From Bryobacteraceae bacterium (lineage in GTDB: Bacteria; Acidobacteriota; Terriglobia; Bryobacterales; Bryobacteraceae): 6,839 bases of DNA. Positions within the stretch are counted from its first letter, which is position 1. Every line of letters begins with the position of its first letter. The translations under genes were made by a program, and so were the position numbers. Positions 1-5,402 of the stretch are shown piece after piece. The DNA is taken from the NCBI GenBank assembly GCA_025350445.1, contig JANXXV010000509.1, forward strand, positions 1 through 6,839. The letters run 5' to 3'. The notes below the pieces were generated by a model, which saw only the letters and a program-made list of their open reading frames with translations, had not been told where the DNA came from and did no database searches.

Positions 1-6
1 CGGAAT

Positions 7-11
7 GGAGG
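7..11 (+). promoter_or_regulatory. Shine-Dalgarno site for the first gene
   Basis: GGAGG lies seven bases before the ATG at 19 and is a near-ideal ribosome binding site. It decides the start of the first gene, whose frame is otherwise open to the left window edge. No promoter is visible in the few bases upstream, so this gene may be internal to an operon that starts outside the window. Confidence 0.7.
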
Positions 12-18
12 CGAGCAA

Positions 19-735
19 ATGGACCCTGAACGGCTGCGGCCGCAACGAGAAGATGCAAAAATGCAGCGCCCGGATCGTGAACCGCGAATGCAGTCTCCCG
101 GCGATGGCTCAAAGGAAGGTCCGCCCGCGCCTAACCAAACCTCGGGCGGCCGGACAGGCTCCAAATCTTCGGGTGGATTTCTTCTCAAGATCTTGGCCGT
201 GGTCCTCCTCGCCGTGGCTGGTTGGTTCTATTTTGGAAACGCTCCGGCGGTCTATACCGGGCCCGACGATCTGGCGCCGAACTATCAGAAAAATAAAGAT
301 TCCAATCCAAATACTCCGGCCGTATTCGCACCGAAAGACATCGACCATGCGAGAACCGACGCTGTGAAAGCGGCCGCTCTCCGCGGCGACGCGCTCCCCG
401 GCATCTTGGATCCATCGCCCGCCTTCATGGAAGCGGCCAAGAAAGGGGAGGTCACCTTTTATGCCGTGCGCGTCTACGACACTTGCGCCGAAGATGGCGA
501 CGTAGTCACGATACAGATTCCAATCGGCGGAAGGATCGGGCCAATTCCTCTGACCATTGCAGGTACAACCGTCTCCATTCCCGTTGTCTCCGGTCAGCCG
601 GCCCAGGTCACAATCGTTGCGGAGAAAGATGGAGTGGGCGGCGTTACGCTTGGGGCGCAGACCAGTGGCGGAATCTGGTACAGCAGCGTCCTGCCGGTGG
701 GCGGGACCGAGACCATGCTGTTAAGCGTGCGTTAA
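19..735 (+). CDS. Bitopic membrane protein with beta-rich extracytoplasmic domain, unknown function
   Basis: I do not recognise a named family for this 238-residue protein. Residues 1-52 are hydrophilic, basic and rich in Pro, Gly and Ser, as expected for a disordered cytoplasmic tail. Residues about 54-72 (FLLKILAVVLLAVAGWFYFG) form one membrane span. The rest should lie outside the cytoplasm: a linker to about residue 140, then a Val/Ile/Gly-rich stretch to the C-terminus that reads as beta strands and holds the segment VYDTCAEDGDVVTI. No signal-peptidase or lipobox site is evident. Size and topology resemble VirB8-like T4SS subunits, but I see no sequence support for VirB8. The ATG is chosen because GGAGG precedes it by seven bases. 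A 31-codon gene starts 12 bases after its stop, and the Clp-like and coupling ATPases follow, which suggests a structural role at the membrane for that machinery (inference). Confidence 0.85.
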   Translation: MDPERLRPQREDAKMQRPDREPRMQSPGDGSKEGPPAPNQTSGGRTGSKSSGGFLLKILAVVLLAVAGWFYFGNAPAVYTGPDDLAPNYQKNKDSNPNTPAVFAPKDIDHARTDAVKAAALRGDALPGILDPSPAFMEAAKKGEVTFYAVRVYDTCAEDGDVVTIQIPIGGRIGPIPLTIAGTTVSIPVVSGQPAQVTIVAEKDGVGGVTLGAQTSGGIWYSSVLPVGGTETMLLSVR

Positions 736-747
736 CGGATATCTGCT

Positions 748-843
748 ATGTGGTCCAACTTCGTTGATCTGTGGAATAAGTCCGTATACTTCCAAGGAGC
801 GGTGGTACTTTTTGTAACCGGAGTAATCTTGATGTTGAAGTAG
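748..843 (+). CDS. 31-residue single-span membrane microprotein
   Basis: This short frame begins ATG-TGG-TCC and ends at TAG 841-843. It encodes 31 residues: a polar, Trp-containing start (MWSNFVDLWNKSVYFQG) followed by the hydrophobic run AVVLFVTGVILML and a final Lys, so one membrane helix fills the C-terminal half. It fits the gap between the flanking genes exactly, 12 bases after one stop and 19 bases before the next start. A weak GGA at 737-739 is the only ribosome-binding signal, so translation may be coupled to the upstream gene. It could be a small subunit that stabilises one of the membrane ATPases. The alternative is a chance frame, but the clean helix and the lack of Arg/Pro noise argue for a real gene. 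Nothing identifies a family. Confidence 0.6.
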   Translation: MWSNFVDLWNKSVYFQGAVVLFVTGVILMLK

Positions 844-853
844 CCAGGCGCAA

Positions 854-858
854 AGGAG
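854..858 (+). promoter_or_regulatory. Shine-Dalgarno site supporting a GTG start
   Basis: AGGAG within AAAGGAGAAGG sits four bases before GTG 863-865. There is no nearby in-frame ATG that would preserve the first membrane span, so this site supports the GTG as the true start of the Clp-like membrane protein. Confidence 0.6.
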
Positions 859-862
859 AAGG

Positions 863-2050
863 GTGCAGAATCCGATCATTAGAATACTAATGCTCTTCGT
901 CGGAGCCTATACGGTCCTCACCGTTTTGGCTAAAGTCAGCCCCCTCGATAAAATCGTCGTTCTGATCGCCGGTCTATTCGCAGCTATCATTTGGCTCGCG
1001 CGATACAACCGCACCGTGCTCTACTCGCTCTCGCTGAAGCCTAGCATCGGCCCCGTCATCCACGCGGTCTGCAAACTCGCTCAGGAACAGCCCCCGGTCG
1101 ACCCTTCGCTCGATGGCCCCAATGAGACCGGCACTGCTAAAAAGTCGCCCGACGAGGCGGAATCCAGCAGGCTGCTGCTTCATTCAGACGGCGATTTCGC
1201 CTCCGCCGCGCGCCAACTCAAAGATGCGATTCGAGGACACAATGACTCCATCGAAGCGCTGGCTGATCAGATCCGCCGCAACGTGCAGTTGCGCGATGGC
1301 GGTTCCGCCCAGGTTTCAATGCCGCCCTTGGGAGTTTTTGTTCTCGTGGGTAACAAGGGGTTAGGCAAAAGGTCTCTTGCCACCGAAATCGGATACCGCG
1401 TCTATAAAGGTTCCAGCGTTTCCTTGCTCGATGTCTCGGATCCGGGCGCGCACGCAGGCTTGTTGGTTTCCGAGGCTCGCTCCAATCCGTTCACCTCGTT
1501 TGTTCTGGAAAACTTTCAGGGTTGTTCCAAGGAATTCCAGGAGGGTCTGCTCTCCATCGTCGCGGGCGCTCCGCAAGTCGATTCCAAAACAGGGTCGAAA
1601 GTCAGTTTCCGCCACTGCTTTTTCTTCCTCCTGGTACACCGCGATGCGGAAGGAATGGAGCGGCCCTCCCGCAACAAAGCGGGCGGCACCGGACATACCA
1701 TGGTCGTCGACTCCCTGAATGCCTCAATGGAAATCGACAAGCGCCTGGGATGGTCTCTCCATGGCATTTACCCCTTCGTGCTTCCGCCCCCGATGCAGCA
1801 GGCCGAAGTTGTGGCTCAAATTATCCAGCAGGAATGCAAAAAGTACAATCTCACGCTCGGCAGGGTGGATCCAGCCATACTGGCGCACGAAGTTCAAGTC
1901 ATCTCCGCCCACAAAAGCTTTGAGATTACGCCACCACGAATTACAAAGATCATGAATGACCGGCTTCTGGCGGCGTTGGCCGCGAAAGAGCAATTGGTCG
2001 ATCTGGAATCGGACAACAGCCGTTCCAATCAACGGCGCTATTCAGGCTAA
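863..2050 (+). CDS. Membrane-anchored, catalytically degenerate Clp-type AAA+ protein
   Basis: This is a 395-residue protein with two N-terminal membrane spans (about 5-24 and 29-47), a polar linker to about 110, and a Clp/ClpB D2-like AAA+ module. The module opens like a Clp ring (RQLKDAIRGHNDSIEALADQ, near 118-137, where active Clps have a GQ motif). The Walker A position reads GNKGLGKRS (163-171): the Lys is kept, but the following Ser/Thr is Arg. Walker B is FVLEN (213-217) instead of hhhhDE. The sensor-1 Asn position is His259 or Arg260. The segment that carries the pore loop in the next gene is about 19 residues shorter here. The arginine finger and sensor-2 Arg align with Ser298 and Thr356. 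The last two follow from an ungapped match to the downstream paralogue that also shares IY.F and VDP. I infer a non-hydrolysing membrane adaptor or ring partner for that paralogue. Its stop lies 19 bases before the next start. Confidence 0.85.
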   Translation: MQNPIIRILMLFVGAYTVLTVLAKVSPLDKIVVLIAGLFAAIIWLARYNRTVLYSLSLKPSIGPVIHAVCKLAQEQPPVDPSLDGPNETGTAKKSPDEAESSRLLLHSDGDFASAARQLKDAIRGHNDSIEALADQIRRNVQLRDGGSAQVSMPPLGVFVLVGNKGLGKRSLATEIGYRVYKGSSVSLLDVSDPGAHAGLLVSEARSNPFTSFVLENFQGCSKEFQEGLLSIVAGAPQVDSKTGSKVSFRHCFFFLLVHRDAEGMERPSRNKAGGTGHTMVVDSLNASMEIDKRLGWSLHGIYPFVLPPPMQQAEVVAQIIQQECKKYNLTLGRVDPAILAHEVQVISAHKSFEITPPRITKIMNDRLLAALAAKEQLVDLESDNSRSNQRRYSG

Positions 2051-2069
2051 GAACTAAATCCGGAGACGC

Positions 2070-3059
2070 ATGGCAAAACTTGAAAATATTACGAATATGG
2101 CGGAACTGCTACGGCTCCTGGAAGCCCAAACCGCCGGCGAATCGCGATCCATCAACATTGCGGAGATGGCGGAGGCGCTCAACGACCGCGTGAAAGGCCA
2201 GGAACACGTCACCGAGGACGTATCCCGGCTGATTAAGCTCCAGTGGGCGAAAGAGAAACGCAAACGCCCAATCGCCAATTTACTGTTTTTAGGTCCCACC
2301 GGAACCGGCAAGACCGAACTCGCCAAGGCCATGGCGGAGTATCTCTATAAAGATGAGAAAGCCATGCTGCGTTTCGATTGCAGCGAGTTCACCGGCCCTG
2401 AAGCGAAAACACGCCTCATCGGGTCGCCGTTGGGATACGTAGGCTCTCAGCAGGGCGGCCAGCTAACGCGCGCCGTGATCAACAACCCGAAGCGGTTGAT
2501 CCTGTTCGATGAAATTGAGAAGGCCTATAAAGAAGTGATGGATCTGTTTCTGCAAATGATGGGCGATGGCCGTCTGACCGAACAAGGGTCGGGCGAGGTG
2601 GCCGATTTCACCCAATCCATCATCATCCTGACCAGCAACGCCGAGGCTGACGCGATCGGTAAATTGCAGGAAGAGATGAGCGACTATCACGAGATGACCA
2701 ACGCGGTGAAGTCCCACCTCGTGTCCACCGGCAAGTTCAGGCCGGAGATCGCCGGCCGCATCGACAAGATTTACGTATTTAAGCCGTTGAAGGGCATGGT
2801 GATTGCCGAGATCGTGGCGCTGAAGATGGCGGCCGCCGCCAAAGAGTATGGCCTCGAACTGACCTACGTCGATCCAAAACTCATTTTCGACGCCATGACG
2901 CGCGGCAACAAACTATCTAAGTTTGGAATTCGCGAATTGGACCGTGAGATTGGAAACATGCTCGGCGATCACTTCATCGCCGCAAAGGAAGCAGGCGGCA
3001 AACGGGTTCGCCTGGATGTTGAAGAAGACGGCGTGATGGCAATCAGCCCCGCGGACTAA
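2070..3059 (+). CDS. Single-ring ClpB/ClpA-type AAA+ unfoldase
   Basis: This 329-residue soluble protein matches the second ATPase domain of ClpA/ClpB proteins almost end to end. Visible motifs in order: the NDRVKGQ entry motif (38-44), Walker A GPTGTGKT (75-82), pore loop GYVG (122-125), Walker B LILFDE (143-148), sensor 1 TSN (188-190), arginine finger in FRPEIAGRID (R230), and sensor 2 FGIR (R288) in the small C-terminal domain. All catalytic positions are intact, so it should hydrolyse ATP and thread protein through the ring. Family ClpA/B/ClpV proteins are usually about 750-900 residues with two rings and an N-domain; here there is one ring and a short 30-residue N-terminus. I see no ClpP-docking IGF/IGL tripeptide, which suggests remodelling rather than degradation. 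GGAG at 2062-2065 supports the ATG. It lies between its degenerate paralogue and a coupling ATPase, pointing to a role in unfolding secreted substrates or remodelling the apparatus (inference). Confidence 0.9.
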   Translation: MAKLENITNMAELLRLLEAQTAGESRSINIAEMAEALNDRVKGQEHVTEDVSRLIKLQWAKEKRKRPIANLLFLGPTGTGKTELAKAMAEYLYKDEKAMLRFDCSEFTGPEAKTRLIGSPLGYVGSQQGGQLTRAVINNPKRLILFDEIEKAYKEVMDLFLQMMGDGRLTEQGSGEVADFTQSIIILTSNAEADAIGKLQEEMSDYHEMTNAVKSHLVSTGKFRPEIAGRIDKIYVFKPLKGMVIAEIVALKMAAAAKEYGLELTYVDPKLIFDAMTRGNKLSKFGIRELDREIGNMLGDHFIAAKEAGGKRVRLDVEEDGVMAISPAD

Positions 3060-3065
3060 GATCAA

Positions 3066-4988
3066 ATGGCTGCCCGGGCGACAGCGCAAGACATCGGCAA
3101 ATTGAAGCAGGGCTTCCCGCAGTCGGCAGGCGCCTGCCTCGCCGTCATGGCGGTGATTCATATCCTTCCAAAGTCGAAGGATGCCGCCACCATCCGGCTG
3201 ATCTTTACCGTTGCGTACTTCGCGGCGGCCGCCGCGCTACTCTGGCTGTGCAATAAACCGCGCGCCGAGTACATGAAAAAATCGTACGAGTGGAAGTTCG
3301 CCGAAGCCGGTCCCGCCCTCGATCAATCCTGGCGGCTCTACTTGGCGTCGCTCAATCGCTTCTGCGGAATTACCACCACCCTCCTGCTAGCCTTCGTCGC
3401 CGCAAACGCAATCGCCATTCTCTCCCTTTGGATTTCCGTGCTCGGCGTCCTTTCCCCGGTGGCAAGCCTCGCCTGGTGGGGCTCTCTCGCCGGCATTATT
3501 TCGTTCCCAATGTGGGGCCGAAACTATCTTTCGGAAGTGCTTCAGCGCAGGCGCTTACTCGCCGAAAGCGTGGAAACCAGCGATTTCCAGCCAAAAACTG
3601 CGGCTGCCGCCGAGCAGTTGCAACAGCAGGCAACCCGCTCGCCCGTGGAATATGCGGGCGATCATGCCTTCAGGGCTGGAGGCTTCGACTGGTCGTGGAG
3701 CGATTTCAAGAAGAACTGCATTATTTTTGGCATGTCCGGCAGCGGAAAAACGGTATGCGTTTTGAATGCTTTGCTCGACGGATTGCTGCTGTCGACATCC
3801 AAGTCGTCTGCCCAATGTGCCGGCCTGATTCTCGATCCCAAGGGAGACTTCAAGAAAAAGATTCGCAGCGTCTGCGCCAAGTACGGAAGGGAGGATGATG
3901 TCGTCATCATTAACCCGGATTCCATTCGCGAAAGCATCCGCTGGAACCCTCTCGATTCCGACGACGACGAACTCGAAATCGCGGCACGATTCGCCGCCGC
4001 CTTGGAATCGGTTGGCATGAAGGGCGGCGATTCCAGCTTCTGGGTCGATTCAGCCAAGAAGTTTATCCGCCACGCAATTAAGCTGATTCGCATTACGAAC
4101 GCCGAAGGAGAACCGCCCTCGTTCGAACAGATCGGTCAATTGGCGGGCAGCATGACGCGCCTCTCGGAGGTTGCCGATCTGGTAGCCGACGACGATCCGC
4201 GTGGAGACCAGTGCCTCGCTTTTTTCGCCGACGAATGGGCGACCATGGCAAATGAAACCCGGTCGTCAATTCAGGCATACATCACCAACATGATCGACCC
4301 TTTCTTGATGGAGCCCTACGCAACCGTCTTTGCCGGACGATCCACCATGCGCATAGCCAACATGATCGACGAAGGAAAAATCCTTTACGTCTTCATGCCC
4401 ATCGCCGAAAAAGAAGCCATGTCGAAAGTGATCAGTACGTTCGTGAAGCTTGAGTACTACCGCGAGGTTCTCCGCCGGCCAGAGAAGCCGCGAGCCAGCT
4501 TTTTCCTTTGCGATGAGTTTCAGGCCTATTTCACCACCATGCAAGGCAAAGGGGACGCGGACTTCTTTGAGCGATCCCGGCAAAGCAATCACGCAAACCT
4601 CATTGCGACCCAAAATTTCCCAGCCTTGATCAAGGTTTCGGCGGACAAAGAATCCGTAGTGAACAACCTGCTTGGCAATTGCGCGGTAAAAATCTTTCTG
4701 CGGAACACTGACCGCGGCACCAACGAATACGCTTCGAATCTTTTCGGACAGACGTTAGTCGCCATGGCCGGTTCCAGTCTAAACCAAGGCACAGGCAAGG
4801 CTCTTGGAGGAACATCGGGCGCTTCCGCCAACCGGCAGTACGACCAGAAAGTGCGCGCTGAAGAATTTGTCGGTTTAGCCATTCCCGGCGATGGCGTGGA
4901 ATATGCGGAAACCATTGTGCATCTCGCCTCGCGCAGTTCCGTATCGAAAGAGAAGCTGCGATGGTTCATGCACAAGTTGAAGGACTAG
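3066..4988 (+). CDS. VirD4/TraG-type coupling ATPase (T4SS coupling protein family)
   Basis: This 640-residue protein has an N-terminal membrane region with about four spans (near 21-35, 43-62, 101-128 and 132-150), placing both ends in the cytoplasm. A VirD4/TraG/TraD-type motor domain follows. Walker A is FGMSGSGKT (221-229, K228), followed by LILDPKGDF (254-262), a VirD4-like strand motif. A helical insertion spans about 300-420. Walker B is SFFLCDEF (478-485, D483-E484), and ATQN (514-517) matches the family's ATQ/S motif. The protein ends soon after the motor domain, without a long acidic C-terminal tail. Family members are hexameric inner-membrane pumps that select DNA-relaxase or protein substrates for type IV secretion. 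The ATG is six bases after the upstream stop and has no good ribosome binding site, so translation is probably coupled to the Clp-like gene. No relaxase or VirB4 is present in the window, so the substrate is unknown. Confidence 0.93.
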   Translation: MAARATAQDIGKLKQGFPQSAGACLAVMAVIHILPKSKDAATIRLIFTVAYFAAAAALLWLCNKPRAEYMKKSYEWKFAEAGPALDQSWRLYLASLNRFCGITTTLLLAFVAANAIAILSLWISVLGVLSPVASLAWWGSLAGIISFPMWGRNYLSEVLQRRRLLAESVETSDFQPKTAAAAEQLQQQATRSPVEYAGDHAFRAGGFDWSWSDFKKNCIIFGMSGSGKTVCVLNALLDGLLLSTSKSSAQCAGLILDPKGDFKKKIRSVCAKYGREDDVVIINPDSIRESIRWNPLDSDDDELEIAARFAAALESVGMKGGDSSFWVDSAKKFIRHAIKLIRITNAEGEPPSFEQIGQLAGSMTRLSEVADLVADDDPRGDQCLAFFADEWATMANETRSSIQAYITNMIDPFLMEPYATVFAGRSTMRIANMIDEGKILYVFMPIAEKEAMSKVISTFVKLEYYREVLRRPEKPRASFFLCDEFQAYFTTMQGKGDADFFERSRQSNHANLIATQNFPALIKVSADKESVVNNLLGNCAVKIFLRNTDRGTNEYASNLFGQTLVAMAGSSLNQGTGKALGGTSGASANRQYDQKVRAEEFVGLAIPGDGVEYAETIVHLASRSSVSKEKLRWFMHKLKD

Positions 4989-4990
4989 GA
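4987..4990 (+). promoter_or_regulatory. Ribosome binding site overlapping the coupling-protein stop
   Basis: AGGA uses the last two bases of the upstream TAG stop and lies eight bases before GTG 4999-5001. It is too close to ATG 4991 to serve that codon, and that ATG gives only a three-codon frame. The site therefore favours the GTG-initiated 35-residue frame. Confidence 0.5.
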
Positions 4991-4998
4991 ATGGCGGC

Positions 4999-5106
4999 GT
5001 GATTCGTTTCCTTCTGAAGTGGGGATTAATTTTGATTGCAGTTCTGGTCGTCTGGACAACGGTTACCGGAACCATGCAAGGTATCTACTGGTGGATGTAT
5101 CCGTGA
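4999..5106 (+). CDS. 35-residue single-span membrane microprotein, GTG start
   Basis: The frame GTG-ATT-CGT-TTC runs to TGA 5104-5106 and encodes 35 residues. A short basic start (MIRFLLKWG) leads into a membrane helix (LILIAVLVVWTTVTG), then an aromatic tail with the residues GIYWWMYP. The positive N-terminus predicts an N-in, C-out orientation. It starts 10 bases after the coupling-ATPase stop with AGGA at a good distance, so it looks like the last gene of the operon. Together with the 31-residue gene near the start of the cluster it gives two membrane microproteins in one system. The family is unknown. A role as a small partner of the coupling ATPase is inference from position only. A chance frame cannot be excluded, and codons after the stop stay protein-like for 22 residues, so a longer ancestral gene cut by a stop is an alternative. 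Confidence 0.6.
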   Translation: MIRFLLKWGLILIAVLVVWTTVTGTMQGIYWWMYP

Positions 5107-5303
5107 CTGCTGACACCGAGTACCGCCTTTATAGATCAGGCCGATGCTATTCCGTCTATCGGGATCGCGTCGTAGTCTGGCGAAGTAAACGCCGCTCCGC
5201 ATCGCACATTCAAAGCCGTGGAGCAACCGGTGCTTCGCGCAAATCCGGACATGACGCGGATCGATGCTAGTTCTTTACAACATGCTACTGGGCGCAAGGT
5301 GGG

Positions 5304-5340
5304 GCAGACACCTTGTCTGCGCGCGACCCCCAGGTCGCGC
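5304..5340. repeat. Two abutting perfect hairpins, REP-like element
   Basis: The first hairpin pairs GCAGACA (5304-5310) with TGTCTGC (5314-5320) around a three-base loop. The second pairs GCGCGACC (5321-5328) with GGTCGCGC (5333-5340) around CCCA. They touch with no spacer. CAAGGTG (5295-5301) can also pair with CACCTTG (5309-5315), which excludes the first hairpin. No T-run follows, so this is not a standard intrinsic terminator. Tandem GC-rich palindromes between operons preceded by a G-rich block (GGTGGGG) resemble REP/BIME repeats mobilised by RAYT transposases. Whether it is a dispersed repeat needs the rest of the genome. It could also stabilise the 3' end of the upstream mRNA. Confidence 0.6.
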
Positions 5341-5390
5341 TCTCGCGCCCGCCGTCAACTCTTACGAGGTACAGGGCACTAGAGCAACAT

Positions 5391-5395
5391 GGGAG
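5391..5395 (+). promoter_or_regulatory. Shine-Dalgarno site for the nuclease-like gene
   Basis: GGGAG lies seven bases before ATG 5403 and fixes the start of the long frame that runs to the window end. The earlier ATG at 5389 is in another frame and overlaps this site. Confidence 0.65.
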
Positions 5396-5402
5396 ACCAT
5401 CA

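Larger units (their letters stand above)
5107..5402 (+). other. Intergenic gap, possibly with decayed coding sequence
   Basis: No confident gene is seen in these 296 bases. In the frame of the preceding 35-residue gene, translation past the stop gives a protein-like stretch to TAG 5173-5175, then another that includes HRTFKAVEQPVLRANPDMTR, without a convincing start. In a second frame, GTG 5103 overlaps the preceding stop as GTGA and opens a 55-residue, Arg-rich frame to 5270 that looks unlike a normal protein. TTTACA at 5274-5279 resembles a -35 box, but no good -10 lies 16-18 bases on. Two hairpins at 5304-5340 are listed separately. The gap most likely separates the ATPase operon from the downstream nuclease-like gene. 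Confidence 0.4.

Noticed and set aside
3..29. Possible end of an upstream gene (stop TGA 27-29, overlapping the first gene by 11 bases)
   Set aside because: Only eight codons are visible, so there is no basis to call a gene.
5..367. Frame of 120 codons starting at ATG 5
   Set aside because: It overlaps the first gene in another frame, is rich in Arg, Ser and Pro, and GGAGG lies inside its own start. It is a shadow of the gene at 19-735.
19..735. VirB8 or VirB10 assignment
   Set aside because: Topology and size would fit, but no family motif is visible and the outer domain does not read like the VirB8 fold.
4991..5002. ATG GCG GCG TGA three-codon frame before the GTG start
   Set aside because: It is too short to be a gene and AGGA is directly against the ATG. 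It only matters as a decoy for the GTG start at 4999.
5103..5270. 55-residue Arg-rich frame from GTG 5103
   Set aside because: The GTGA overlap is suggestive, but the composition (many Arg, few hydrophobic residues) looks like non-coding translation. It is not annotated as a gene.
5304..5340. Rho-independent terminator for the ATPase operon
   Set aside because: The stems are GC-rich, but no T-run follows either one, and they lie about 200 bases past the last gene.
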